A stretch of 64,000 nt of DNA from assembly GCA_037043015.1 (NCBI GenBank), contig CM073321.1, positions 29,439,010-29,503,009 on the forward strand, read 5' to 3'. The stretch comes from Bryum argenteum (taxonomy: Eukaryota; Streptophyta; Bryopsida; Bryales; Bryaceae). Below, piece by piece: positions 1-10,617 of this stretch. The position numbers were made by a program, and so were the translations under genes. A model generated the notes under the pieces. It saw nothing but the letters and a program-made list of their open reading frames with translations. It did no database searches and was not told where the DNA came from. Position 1 is the first letter of the stretch. Every line of letters begins with the position of its first letter.

Positions 1-102
1 AACATGTTTTTGGGCAACAAATTGCCATTTTCCAAAGCATTCATGCATCTAACCCCACTAGGGTCGTTGCACACACAATCTAGCTACTCAAGAGTGTCAC
101 AA

Positions 103-612
103 TCACATCAAAGGAGGATGAAATGGGGCTTCCCTCAATCTGCCGCCACCAGTAAGGTCCCTTCGGTAGAACGACGATTTCTCACTCGTCCTTGCTCCAA
201 TGGGGGCAAGCTTGGTCTTGTTGGAAAGAAAACTCGACAACGCTCCTGGATCTCTAAGGCACGCCCCCCAATTCCTTGCCAATCGTGAGATCTCGTCCTT
301 CAAAGCCGACCCTTCAACTCTGCCGTCACCAGTAAGGGTACTTTGGTAGAATTGCGATTTCTCCCTCGTCCTTGCTCCAATGAGGGCAAGCTTGGTCTTG
401 TTGGAAAGAAAACTCGACAACGCTCCTAGATCTCTAAGGCAAGCCTCCCAGTTCTTCGTCAATCGTGAGATCTCGTTCTTCAAAGTCGACAGCCACTCCC
501 AAATTGAAAACTCCAACCCTTCTATCTTCTCCTCCAACCTACCCACACTCACACCCACATGCAACGAATCCACACATCCTACTTGCAAGTTTTTTTGTGT
601 TAGACCACCCAA
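103..612 (-). pseudogene. gag-like coiled-coil ORF fragment with internal duplication
   Basis: A 169-residue minus-strand reading frame. The N-terminal part looks coiled-coil (RLEEKIEGLE, then KNEISRLTKNWE), and the segment with DEISRL, LRDLGALSSFLSNKTKL and IGARTREK occurs twice because of the 180-bp DNA duplication. The leucine/lysine heptad style is like the N-terminal part of some plant LTR-retrotransposon gag proteins, but no zinc knuckle, protease or reverse transcriptase follows. It could also be an unrelated TE protein. It is probably a fragment, and no function is assigned. Confidence 0.35.
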
Positions 613-956
613 CTCTATTTTGCATAGTTCAACCTAAGAAAACTTTCACACACACACACACCCTCTTCCCCCACACATGGGAGAGAGAGAGACACACACA
701 CTCTCTCCAACCCTAGCCCAACGGTAGGGAGAAAACCAACTCCACTACATCCATCCAACATTTCATCCACCGGTCTTCTAACCCCTTTTCCACTTTCTAA
801 CTTTTTAGAACTAAAACCATTGAGGATTTTGATTCTAACAAGTCCGGATTAGCGAGATAGGACTCCAAGACTTTCTACTATATGCCGAAGTTTGAAACTA
901 AAAGGGTAAAACATAAGAATAAGCATTATATAGCGCGCGTAAATAATCAAAACCTT

Positions 957-1001
957 GCGGGAAGGGTTTTCCCGCCGAGGTGAACCATCTCAAGGGTTCA
1001 C
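957..1001. repeat. Two adjacent short hairpins
   Basis: Stem 1 pairs GCGGGAA (957-963) with TTCCCGC (969-975). Stem 2 pairs GTGAACC (980-986) with GGTTCAC (995-1001). The same two stems occur at 62323-62367 with different loop sequences. It is probably a structural or terminal signal of the repeat that ends here. Confidence 0.5.
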
Positions 1002-1962
1002 ACATGGCCATGTACATCATCATGGGCATGCTTCTATCATGACAGGGTCATGATGGCCCACTGCGCCGGTCTTTGCGAGTGCAATCCTTTCCATGAATCT
1101 GCGCCCATGTTCTCCCCGCATAGTGTCTCACCCGCGCATTTGTTGTCGTCGTCGTCGCAGCGCATCTTTCCGCCTGCTCTCCGCGCTTGTCATCGTCTGC
1201 GCTTGTCATCGTCTCCGCGCTTATCTCGTCTTCGTTCTTTTGTTGCTAGACTCGATACGACGATTTCTCGCCTGCTCTCGCCTTCGCTTGCCCTGCCACA
1301 CACGCGGACAGTTACTTTGCTTACTTTGCCGATACTTTGAGTACTTTGCGTATGTTAAGAACTTGCTCTGTGGTCATCGCCTCCGCGTGCTCTCCTGTAC
1401 TCTGTCTGAATGGACTACTTTTTGGAGGTATATTTAAGTTTTTGAGAGCAACGGAAGTCGAGTTTTTGAGTTTTTGAGGAAGAATTAAGCCAGCAAAAGC
1501 TGCGCAATAGGGTTTCGCAGGTTTGTGAATGCTTTTCATTGAATTTGTAGTTTCGTTTTTGAGCTTTAGTTTTAAATTTGTAGTTTTGCTTTTCTGCTTT
1601 TGTTCAATGAGCAAATGTGTTGCAATATGCTTTAGCTTGCATTGTTTGTTGCGATGTGCTTGTGTGGGCATCAATTTGCATAGTTTGCATCACTGCTTTT
1701 GTATCAGTTTGCTTCATCTTGTGCTTCTCATTCTAATGCAAAGCACTTTACTGAACACATGTTACAATTCGTTTTTCATTTGTGTATTTGTATACATTTT
1801 GAAGAATCCACAAGCATTGTCACTCAGCATTGTTGCCAGGTGATTCATGACCACCTGTTTCCTTGTATTGAGTGAATTGCCAATGCAAATTGCTTGTCGT
1901 TTTGAAATCTATAGCACTATAAGATTTTAGGTTCTAATGTTAGCATATATTAGCAATGAAGG

Positions 1963-2265
1963 TTCTATTATCCCCGCACCATCTATAATTTGCTTCAACC
2001 GGATGGAAGTTTCTCCGAACGGGGATAACTTGCCTCTAATTTTCAGCAATTATCAACAATTATCCCCGACCCGGGGATAATTTGCCTCCGGAGATAATTT
2101 GCTCCATATATCTGAAGTATTCCTTGGTCCAAGGATAATCCGCCACTATTTATCACCATTTATCTCCGGTTCGGGGATAATTCGATCTCTATATCAGCAG
2201 TTATCCCCGTTCCGGAGATAATTTTCCTTGACTTATCAGGAGTTATCCCCGGTCTGAGGATAATC
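1963..2265. repeat. Palindrome array, element A motif (A1)
   Basis: Imperfect 21-bp palindromes, half-site TTATCCCCGG then one central base then the complement, recur about every 42-46 bp. Clear copies are at 2059-2079, 2117-2137, 2160-2180, 2201-2221 and 2243-2263; a decayed copy is at about 2011. The unique sequence between them is poorly conserved. Together with copies near 2479, 2639 and 2953 they lie upstream of, and in the intron of, the A1 gene. Confidence 0.85.
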
Positions 2266-2775
2266 TGCCTCTGTGTTTGAGATTCACAACAACAATTACA
2301 TTTCGACAGAGCCCCTTATCATAGATCAGAGAGATATCCTCTGTACAGAGGAAGTTATCCGAGGAGCGTAGATAATGTGCCATTGATGATGGGCAGTAAC
2401 CACTTGTTGAGGAAAAATTAACCTCGAATTAGTAGAATATGTACTCCAGGTGTGGAGCAAGCCACTTACTTCATACCATTATCTCCAAATCGGGGATAAC
2501 ATGCCCTACACATCAGGAAAATACCATCCCGCCAAACTATCTTTCTACTAAAAAACACATTTTACTCCCCCTCCAAAATACCAATGATGGTTATAGTTTA
2601 GTGAGATTATGTAGTAAAACTCAGCTAAAAAAATGCGTTATCCCCGGGTTGGGGATGAATTGACCTACCGTCCTACAAATTATTCGTATTGTCAAAATAA
2701 ACTAACGATTTATTTCATCTGTTTTACAGAGTGGTATCATCACATCTGGCGCAAAGAAAGAGCACCACTTGGAGC

Positions 2776-3431
2776 ATGAGGGCTAGCCCCAACAAAGTTC
2801 AAACAGTGTCTGAGGAGCGTCGCAAGAGGTTAGTCGAAGACTGTGACGTATCCGAGAGCTCGGATCATCCAAATCATCAGTAAGTCTAACAACCCCAATT
2901 TCTGTAGATGACATTAGACATGATCAAATACTGTCGCTCGTTAGTACATGAATTATCTCCGAGTAGAGGATAATTTGAGTGACCTTCATGCTTACAGCCT
3001 ATCGTCTCTAGATTTGTAAAAGCAAGATGGCAGCCGCAGTCACAGACACGAGCCCTGTGTTCCTGGTCATGGACCTATTCCAAAATCTATTTGGGGACAC
3101 TCCATTCCTCAGAGAAGAAGACATAGAGGCATCCAACCTCTTTCAATACAAGGATGTTGTTGTGAGCTGGATCCTAAAAATCCCAAGGAACACTTTTCTT
3201 ATTATGCATCGTAAGCAAATTAACGACGTCTACATTCCTCCGCATCAAAACGTTCGAGTTGTAGCTTTCGAGCCGCACCGGTCCAAGTTTGTCCTCATTC
3301 ATTGCCACCAACATTTCCATGAAAATGACAAAGACATCTACGAATTCAGAATTATTAAGGAAGTTGGAAGAAACTACGGTCCCCCGTTCGACCCGTATGG
3401 TTTCGTCGAGCATCTCTTGAAGGTTTATTAA
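2776..3431 (+). CDS. Element A N-terminal module protein (A1), two exons, truncated
   Basis: Exon 1 runs from ATG 2776 to 2879, with donor GTAAGT at 2880. Exon 2 starts near 3023 and ends at a TAA at 3429-3431. An upstream acceptor (ttttacag, near 2730) suggests a 5' UTR exon. The product is about 170 residues and contains TDTSPVFLVMDLFQ, FLIMHRKQINDVYIPPHQ and HRSKFVLIHCHQ. I recognise no domain. The matching A2 protein is roughly 80-85% identical by eye but continues into a ParB/methyltransferase-like protein, whereas this one stops soon after EHLLKVY. With no internal stop and good conservation it may be an expressed short form; truncation debris is the alternative. Confidence 0.5.
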
Positions 3432-3883
3432 AAATAGAATTATAACTATAAATACAAAGTAAAAGTATACCAAAAGTATTAAAAAACTATAAAAATCAAA
3501 TAAAAATATGTAATTTGAAAAACAAAAATATGTAAATAAATAATCCAAATTAAAAGTATAAGGGCTTCAGACGCACCGTTCAGGGGCCCCACACGCACCG
3601 CTTGAATAGAATACTAGAGCTAATTTACTAAACACTTATCATAGAATATTTCACTTAAAATAATTCAATTCTAATCTTAAAATACTACTACTAGAATATT
3701 TGAGTACCACACTTACAATACCATATGAAATTCAGAACATAGGCGTTAAATAAAAGTAAGAACATATTTATAAAGTCAAATAAGAAACAAAATAATTTAT
3801 ACACAATTTAGAACTTAGAAAAATTAGAAAACAAAAGTAATTAAAAATAAATAAAAAATAAAAAATGCATGCGCATGATGATG
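3432..3883. other. AT-rich spacer without genes
   Basis: AT-rich DNA between A1 and A2, with A-runs and one short GC patch near 3565-3605 holding two 'cgcaccg' words. I see no coding signal, terminal repeat or tRNA here. The sharp change in base composition at 3431 marks the breakpoint where A1 was cut. Confidence 0.5.
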
Positions 3884-4187
3884 TACATAGGCATGCCCAT
3901 GTACATCATCATGGGCATGCTTCTATCATGACATGGTCATGATGGCCCACTACGCCGCCATTTGCAAGCGCAGTCCTTTCCATCACTCCGCGCCCAGGTT
4001 CTCCCCGTACAGTGTCTTGCCCCTGCGCATTTGTCATCTTCGTCGTCGCAGCGAATCATTCCGCCTGCTCCCCGCGCTTGTCATCATGTCCGCGCTTGTC
4101 ATCCTCTCCGCGCTTGTCATCGTCTCCGCGCTTGTCTCGTCTACATTCCTTTGTCGCTAGACTCGTATTGAGGGATTCTTGCTTGCT

Positions 4188-4192
4188 CTCGC
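4188..4192 (+). repeat. Target-site duplication CTCGC, left
   Basis: CTCGC immediately before the TG start of the solo LTR. The same five bases follow its CA end at 5735-5739. The uninterrupted sequence in A1 (near 1270-1285, 'gctctcgccttcgcttgcc') shows the empty site with a single CTCGC, which confirms the insertion. Confidence 0.85.
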
Positions 4193-5734
4193 TGTCGCGA
4201 CCCTAATTACTGCCAACTTTTTTTTTTTTAGATAGCCTTACTTGGTAGCAGAATTCCGGCTCACTTGGTTGGTAACAACCGGCCACGACTTTGCTAACAC
4301 TTGCATGTGCCCCACATACACAATGTTAGCACCATTCTAAGTCAAGGTGTCCAATCCACCTTGACTCCATAACTCATTGTCCGATACTCACTACCCGGAA
4401 CTCCCACCAACACATGGGTATGCCAACCCGGAACTCCCACCAACACATGGGTATGCCAACCCGGAACTCCCACCAATACATGGGCGTGCCACTTGGTGGC
4501 ACGGGGCGGCCTTCCACACATGTCCAAGCTCCCAAAGGTGACACTAATCACCCCCGGAGCTAACCGCTCTTATCCATTGTCCAACTTCCCACTAGTCCCC
4601 TTCTACTCTTGTTTCTCACTCCATTCGGGACTTTGCCGAAAACCCTCCCGGATTCCGGCACTAGTTTTCCTGGGGACTAGTTTGGAGCGGGACCCTTTCC
4701 AACTCAACGTTGCGGGATGCTCAAGAGCATCCCACAATGCCCAAGGTGTAGGACTGAGGCTTCCTTTGCATGCCTCACCCTTTTGAGCCATTTCCGGTCA
4801 CTCCCGGGAACCGGCACTACTTATTACGGGGACTAACTTGAAGAGGGACACTTCCCAACCCCATGTTTAGAGATGCTCCAAAGCACTCTCCATTTTCCAC
4901 AAGGTGCGGGAGTGAGGCCCCATTCCAAGCCTCACCCCTTGAAGCCACCCCGGCTCCTCAAGGCACCATGTGCAAGTGAGGAGGGAGACCACCCCTCCTC
5001 ATAGTACTCTCTGGAGTCTTCGGTAGGCCCCCCCCTCTTGTGTTGAGGGGCCTTCCGTGACACACTTTTGTTTTGGAAGACCACCCAATTTTGCCTTAGT
5101 CTCAAAAACGGGCCGTAACTTCTCCTCGGGCTAGCTCCTAGCTCAGTAATCCAAATAGGACGTACGAGCCCATTTTTGACATCTACTCTTTGAGTGCATA
5201 TCTATGGATTACCTACTTGCCTCAATTGGAGCTGTCCCAAGGGAGATATGCGCCTCTGAACATTCGGTGTCCTGGGAGGCAACATTCCCGAGTCCCGAAG
5301 TCCTGACCACTTTGAGGAGCCATATCTCCTAGACTTATGCTTTGCTCATTATGAGCCTTAGCATTCTAGAAAGCCCTTGTCATTAGCTTTTCAGAGATAT
5401 GCAACATGCTGCCCTCCACGAAGGTCGACACATGGAGTCCTGAAAGGCAACACTCCCGAGTCCCTGAACGCGCTCCAACTTTGGAGAGCCATACCTCATG
5501 ACTCAGGAGTCCAAATTGCGCGTTCTCTAGACCCATGGGTGCATGCTTGAACAAGGTTTCCAACCATGTAAGGCACACCACCAAGTTCGTCCCATACACG
5601 ACGCAATTGTGTGTTGTTTTCTCGGGACTCTCCTTGGTCACCTCACCTTGTCTCTTGCCAAGCCCGGGGCGTCACTCCTAGGGTCCTCTTGGCTCACCAC
5701 GGTGTTTGGGCATCCTTTGGAAAGGGATGTGACA
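4193..5734. mobile_element. Solo LTR, 1542 bp
   Basis: It starts TGTCGCGACC and ends GATGTGACA, so it has the canonical TG...CA ends, with the 5-bp duplication CTCGC on both sides. No coding capacity is visible. A GC-rich threefold repeat 'cccggaactcccacca..acatggg' of about 37 bp lies at 4395-4485. It sits inside A2 at a position that is intact in A1, so it inserted after the A1/A2 duplication. It is most likely the product of LTR-LTR recombination of a full retrotransposon. Confidence 0.85.
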
Positions 5735-5739
5735 CTCGC
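5735..5739 (+). repeat. Target-site duplication CTCGC, right
   Basis: Right-hand partner of the duplication at 4188-4192. Sequence after it rejoins the A1-like sequence ('cttcgcttgcc..'). Confidence 0.85.
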
Positions 5740-5869
5740 CTTCGCTTGCCATGGCACGCAGGCGGACAGTCACTTTGCTTACCTTGCCGATGCTTCGAGT
5801 ACTTTGCATAAGTTAAAAGCTTGCTCTGTGGTCATCGGCTCTAATATGCTTCCATTTTGCCTCTAATTA

Positions 5870-6300
5870 TCAGCAATTATCCTCGGACCGGGGATAATTT
5901 GCTCCATATATCTGAAGTATTCCTCGGTTGGGGGATAATCCGCCACTATTTATCAGCATTGATCCCTGGTCCGGGGATAATTTATTCTCTATATTAGCAG
6001 TTATCCCCGTCCCCGGATAATTTTCCTCAACTTATCAAGAGTTATCCCCGGTCCAGGGATAATCTGCCTCTGTGTTTGAGATTCACAACAACAATTACAT
6101 TTTGATGGAGCCCCTTATCATAGATCAGAGAGATATCCTCTGTACAGAGTAATTTATCTCCGAAGCGTAGATACTGTGCCATTGATGATGGGCAGTAACC
6201 CCCAGTTGAGGAAAAATAAACTCGAATTAATAGAATATGTACCCTAGGTGTGGAACAAGCCACTTAATTGATACAATTATTCCCGAACCGGGGATAACAT
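5870..6300. repeat. Palindrome array, element A motif (A2)
   Basis: Copies of the TTATCCCCGG half-site palindrome at 5877-5897, 5918-5938, 5969-5990, 6001-6020, 6042-6062 and 6277-6297, with single copies at 6485-6505 and near 6800-6820. The layout is the same as in A1, but each copy has its own substitutions, so the arrays diverged after duplication while most sites stayed recognisable. Confidence 0.85.
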
Positions 6301-6623
6301 GCCCTAAACATCAGGAAAATACTATCCTCCGAAACTATTTTTTACTGAAAAACACATTTTACTCCCCCTTCAGAATTAAGTGAATATACGCTTTATAGTT
6401 TGTGACAATCTAAGTGTCGCGATATAAACCAATGATGGTTACAGTTTAGTGAGATTATGTAGTAAGACCGATTGGAAAAAGTCCATTATCCCCAGGTCGA
6501 GGATAAATCAACCTACGCTCTTACAAATTATTTGTATTGTCGGAATAAACTGACAATTTATTCCATCTGTTATACAGAGTGGTATCATCAAATCTAGCGG
6601 GAACAAAGAGCACCGCTCAGATC

Positions 6624-7300
6624 GTGAGGGCTAGCCCTGACAAAGTTCAAACAATGTTTCAGCAGAGTCGCAAGCGGTTAGTCGAAGACTGTGACGTATC
6701 CGAGAGCTCGGATCATCCAAATTATCAGTAAGTCTAACAACCCCAATTTCCGTAGATGACATTAGTCATGATCAAATATTGTCGCTCATTAGTACATGAA
6801 TTATCTCCGGGTAGAGAATAATTTGAGTGACCCTCATGCTTACAACCTATCGTCTCTGGATTTACAGAACCAAGATGGCAGTCGCAGTCACAGACACGAG
6901 CCCTGTGTTCTTGGTCATGGACCTATTCCAGAATCCATTGGGGGACACTCCATTCCTCAAAGAAGACGACATAGAGGCATCCAACCTCTTTCAATTCAAA
7001 GATTTCGTTGTGAGTTGGACCCTGAAGATTGTGAGGAACACTTTTCTTATTATGCATCGTAAGCAAATGAACGACGTCTACATTCCTCCGCATCAAAACG
7101 TTCGAGTTGTAGCTCTCGAGCCGCACCGGTCCAAGTTTGTCCTCATTTGTTGCCACCAAATTTTCCATGAAAAGGACAAGGACATCTACAAATTTGGAAT
7201 TATTGTGGAAGTTGGAACAAACTGTGGTCCCCAGTTCGACCCGGATGGTTTCGTCGAGCACCTCGAAAGGTACAGCATGGATTCCTTGAATCATCGGTGA
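6624..7300 (+). pseudogene. Element A N-terminal module (A2), two exons
   Basis: Counterpart of the A1 gene. Exon 1 spans about 6624-6727, with GTG where A1 has the start ATG. Donor GTAAGT is at 6728; the acceptor ttacag gives exon 2 from 6868. The protein shares TDTSPVFLVMDLFQN and FLIMHRKQMNDVYIPPHQ with A1. The frame reaches a TGA at 7299-7301, and the next coding stretch is in another frame, so a 1-bp indel or a missed splice lies near 7285-7300. It is probably the amino-terminal part of the long ParB/methyltransferase-like product. Confidence 0.5.
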
Positions 7301-7302
7301 AC

Positions 7303-8235
7303 CTTCATCTTTCTTGGGGCAAGCCTAAGGCGGATGATCTTACGCGGATATTGAACCGATTGTTGACAAATTTGTCAAAACAACCCGCTACATCCAAGAA
7401 GAAGGCTTCTCCAGCCAAACCCAATATGTCAGTTCCGGATCAGAGTCTGCAGACAAATAACCCTGAGTCGTCTGCCTCGGTGCGGTCGACGAGGAAGAGG
7501 AAATTGAACGCACAAGAGCAACCAAAGCCTTAGAGAAAGAGGAGATGCAGAGAATCCGAGGCACCGAGCAACGCCTCGGAGGTTCAGGAAACGAAGGCAG
7601 GCCCATTGGAGAAGAAGAAGAAGGCGAAGAAGGAGAAGAAGGGGAAGGATAAGGACGATGACATCGACTGGGCGAAGATGGCATTAGCCTAGACTGAGTT
7701 CCAGAAGGATTACGATGTTTCCTTCCTCTTCAACAAGAAACCAAAAGCAGTTACATTAGACCAACTGAGCCGCGAGAAGGCATAGTGGACGATTCGGGCG
7801 TTTAAGGAAGAAATCAAGGACAACCTGAAAGTATACCTCACTACGTTAGGAGACATCCGAGCTTGCAGGACTCTTGTCATCACACCTATCAAGGGGAACG
7901 ATGATCTTCTCGTTAGGAAGCCTAGGAGTTGGGACGAGATCAAATCCAAGAGTTTTGCGATCATCGACGGCCACCACTCCGTCGAAGCTGCCCGGGAGCT
8001 AATTAACGAGAAGCTCCCAGAGGATTGACATGTATCCCTTAAGACTTGAGATGCGTACGTTGTCTATGACAAGGACCCGACTCGGCTCACTGCGCACTAC
8101 AACACTACGAATCCCTTTACCTATAGTCAACCGACATGGGGGAACCAGATTCAATCAGGGCGCTCCACCTGGATCAACTGTGGACGTCCTTCAAATAGGT
8201 CAAACGCAAGCATCTATAACCCAAAGAAGTACAAG
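7303..8235 (+). pseudogene. ParB-like domain segment of element A (A2), with in-frame stops
   Basis: A lysine-rich linker (KKKKAKKEKKGKDKDDD) leads to a domain with LGDIRACRTLVITPI and FAIIDGHHSVEAARELI. The latter matches the ParB/sulfiredoxin-fold signature 'i.DG.HR..A'. In-frame stops are TAG 7531-7533, 7690-7692 and 7783-7785, and TGA 8026-8028 and 8047-8049. The 8047 TGA aligns with Trp in the element B copy (FRTWNAYVV). The reading frame is otherwise unbroken for over 700 bases. Known bacterial and phage proteins pair ParB-like domains with DNA methylases; here the methyltransferase-like part follows downstream. The donor GTATTT at 8236 ends the exon. Confidence 0.6.
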
Positions 8236-8635
8236 GTATTTTCGTTGAATGTTTTCATTACTATCCTTGAATTGTAGATATTTTGTTTATGTTGATCGGG
8301 TCATTCCTCGTGTATGGCTAACTCATTACCATATTATCCCCGACCCGGGGATAATTGCCAATTTGTCTTCGAACGTGTATTTAGCCTAGATTATCTAATT
8401 AGTATGTATCTTTGACCCTCGGAGAACTTTCATTTGCTCCTCGACTATGTATGCTTGCGAAGGAAATCAGAATTGGAATTATCTCCGACCCGGGCATAAT
8501 ACAATTCAATTTGCATTCCAGTCTATTTTTCCTTTCGAAGTTATTCCCGGTTCCGGGATAAGTTAGTCTTATGCGTTTGTGTATTCTTTATCATTATCGG
8601 CCGTTGTAATGACTACATCACGAGTTTGCCAATCT
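8236..8635 (+). other. Intron carrying three element A palindromes
   Basis: Starts at donor GT 8236; the acceptor is uncertain, near 8600-8635. Palindromes at 8334-8354 (near perfect), 8479-8499 and 8541-8562. The intron lies between the ParB-like part and the next exon. The element B gene has an intron at the matching place (53832-54144) that holds element B palindromes instead. Confidence 0.6.
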
Positions 8636-9969
8636 CTTGATCATGAGATTGAAGAACATTGACACCAGCAAAGAAGGCAAGAAAATCCAGTGCGCCGCAG
8701 ATCTGAAGCATGAGATCCTCACTATAACGCTGCAGGATGCGTGGTATGAGAAGTTCAAGGAGTTTTTGGAGAAGCATGTCGTTAGAAATGTCATCGACCT
8801 GGACACGGGAGACTACTACTACAAGAACAAGTCTTGGTTCTCCAATTTCAAGCACCACATCACCCGAGAATTCTTCCGAAAGCTTGGGAGGCTAACAAAT
8901 AAGGACATATACGAAATGTCTTGCCTTCTAGTCGATGTGTCCGACGAGCCTGGTCGTTGTCGGTACCCAAGTTGTTGAATTCGACGTGCAAGCACTTTCA
9001 CTATGATCAACAGTCTTCTTCTAAGAGGTACCTTCGCTGAAAGTCCAAGCGTATAGCCTTTCAAGAAATGAAGGTTGTAAGTCTTTGCTTCCGTTCTTCG
9101 AAGAAGATTCTTACAATATTGATGAGGAGAAGTGGAAGCTGTGGAAGCCGGCTCATGGATTTACCTCCGCGTCTTGGAACATGCTGCTTGGTCACATCGA
9201 CAAGGGATTCTACTCGGTCAAGGTGCAGAACCAATGAAAGCTGAAGACAACGAAATATTTGGAGGACAAGTATCTTGGCGTGGAGAAATTCTTCAAGAGG
9301 TTCATTCGCCTCCACAAGAATCTAGTCGGAGAGGTTGAATGGTGTTACCTTCGCTCGGTAAAACTTGCGAAAGAAACAACAATGAGCCCCCAATGAGTAG
9401 TACCATTGGAGAATGGCGTGTGCGGGCTTGGTGTGTTTGACCTTCAGGACACCATATACAGTGCCAGCAAAAGGGAGGACATGAAGATTGCTGTACTTCA
9501 GTACGTCATGAAGGTAGCTTAGGGTCTAAAAGACCCGGCGTACACGGCTCCCCCCATTTGGGTCTAGATAGCCAACGGGCCTTTGAAGTCCCTCATGACT
9601 TTGAGGAATGTGCTCCAACACTATTATCCGGGGCACCACATGGAGGTTTCGCAGTATAAGAAAGCTTCAAAGGAGAAGTTGTTCAACGACACAGCTCCAG
9701 AAAAGTCTGCGAATGACATCTGCCTGATATACCTATTCAGGAAGGGAGATCCCCACGCTGACAACTTCAAGAACACGATCAAACCCGAGTACAAGCCTGC
9801 GTTGGTGCCATACTATTCGGAGGCTGGGTTGTTCGCTGGGACGAAATGAATATCAAAACAAAGAGAACTCAGGATGGAGTTCTACATCGACCTCGTTCAC
9901 AAGTACTGCCAGATTGGGGATTCAACATTAGGAATCTTCGCCGGTTCAAAGTTCATGGTCGCGTCCGTT
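8636..9969 (+). pseudogene. Methyltransferase-like part of the element A protein (A2)
   Basis: Coding signal in several blocks: RLKNIDTSKEGKKIQC (matching B's RFSMIDIVSHQKEL), a middle block with SYNIDEEKWKLWKPAHGFTS, and a C-terminal block with NDICLIYLFRKGDPH, ELRMEFYIDLVHKYC and GDSTLGIFAGSKFMVASVV. The last resembles the C-terminal motif I of amino-DNA methyltransferases (D.F.GSG..), although FAGSK lacks the usual second Gly. TGA stands for Trp-like positions at three places (near 9031, 9236, 9395) and TAG at Gln-like positions (near 9521, 9567). The role is inferred to be N4/N6 DNA-methyltransferase-like; activity is doubtful for this copy. It ends at donor GTAAGT 9970. Confidence 0.5.
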
Positions 9970-10220
9970 GTAAGTGCCTATCATGTTTTATCCTCGGACC
10001 GGGAATAATTCTTCACTGTCCTATTTTGCTTTTATAGCTCTAAGTAAAATAGAGTTGTTTTCATATTCGCATAGTTATCCCCGGTCCGGAGATAACTACC
10101 CATTATCGAGAAATATATCCATGGTTTGCTTGACTTCATTGTCATCTTTATTCATATTATTTCCACCTCAGAGATAATTACTCAAATGCCATTGCTGAGT
10201 ATGTCACTCTCTTCTTCAGA
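9970..10220 (+). other. Intron carrying three element A palindromes
   Basis: Donor GTAAGT at 9970, acceptor cttcttcag ending at 10220. Palindromes at 9988-10009, 10075-10095 and 10159-10179. It directly follows the methyltransferase motif I block, exactly where the element B gene has a palindrome-filled intron (55492-56023). Confidence 0.7.
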
Positions 10221-10455
10221 TCCAAGGGCATCGACATTACAATTTGGTTGACTCCCCTCACCTAGACCAACATGTTGCGACGCTTAAGGAAGCGACAGGG
10301 GTCGACTGGCGCAATTTTATACACCGCAATTGCCCATATGACAGGAGTGCAAAAGAGTCTTCCAAATAGGAGGCGGAGGCCAGGGTTGTCTTGTTAGACA
10401 CTCTCGGACGTCAGACAGACACGACATGTCAGACAGACATTGAGCCTCAGAATGT
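10221..10455 (+). pseudogene. Exon after the methyltransferase-like domain, element A
   Basis: Reading frame with GHRHYNLVDSPHLDQHVATL and GVDWRNFIHRNCPYDRSAK, then a TAG (Gln-like) and TTCQTDIEP. The 'TxQTDI' phrase recurs at 20262-20320 and, with TAA for Gln, in element B near 56090. The exon is cut by insertion D; its last part is repeated in diverged form at 20262-20340. Confidence 0.45.
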
Positions 10456-10617
10456 CTAATAGAATCTACAGAATCTTCTTTTTACCCTTGATTTACCCTG
10501 TCCACGTTGCATCCTACGTGGCTGCCACGTAGCCTGTACAACTCAGCAATAAGATGCGCGACTGCGCCACGTAGGACTGGATCGGTGCTCGCCTCGTCTG
10601 AATCGGCGGTCGACTCG

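Larger units (their letters stand above)
1..1002. repeat. End of an unidentified retroelement-like repeat
   Basis: This stretch precedes the start of element A. It contains a 180-bp direct tandem duplication (139-318 and 319 to about 490), CA-rich low-complexity DNA at 640-710, and ends with two small hairpins at 957-1001. The last 50 bases resemble 62318-62367 near the other end of the window, so both are probably ends of the same repeat family. No terminal repeats or target duplication could be set, so the element class is an inference. Confidence 0.4.
1003..3431 (+). mobile_element. Element A, copy A1: truncated 5' part
   Basis: This block is a diverged duplicate of 3884-7300 once the solo LTR is removed. 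The order is a CATG-rich start with the inverted repeat ATCATGAC/GTCATGAT near 1035, a C/T-rich tract with repeated 'cgcgcttgtcatcgtc' words, an array of TTATCCCCGG-type palindromes (about 1965-2265), more single palindromes near 2479, 2639 and 2953, and two small coding exons. It stops at 3431, in the middle of the coding region as judged from A2, and is followed by AT-rich DNA. So A1 keeps the upstream region and the first protein module but lacks the ParB, methyltransferase, coiled-coil and HAD parts. Confidence 0.7.
3884..10455 (+). mobile_element. Element A, copy A2: left part
   Basis: A fuller copy of element A. It begins with the CATG-rich start (a 14-bp inverted repeat ATGATGATGTACAT/ATGTACATCATCAT near 3887-3914), carries the palindrome array (5877-6300), and then encodes the N-terminal module, the ParB-like domain and the methyltransferase-like domain. 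A solo LTR interrupts it at 4193-5734. At about 10455 it is broken by insertion D and it resumes near 20240, then near 40060 after segment C, ending about 44061. Several short palindromic motif copies lie in its introns. Confidence 0.7.
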
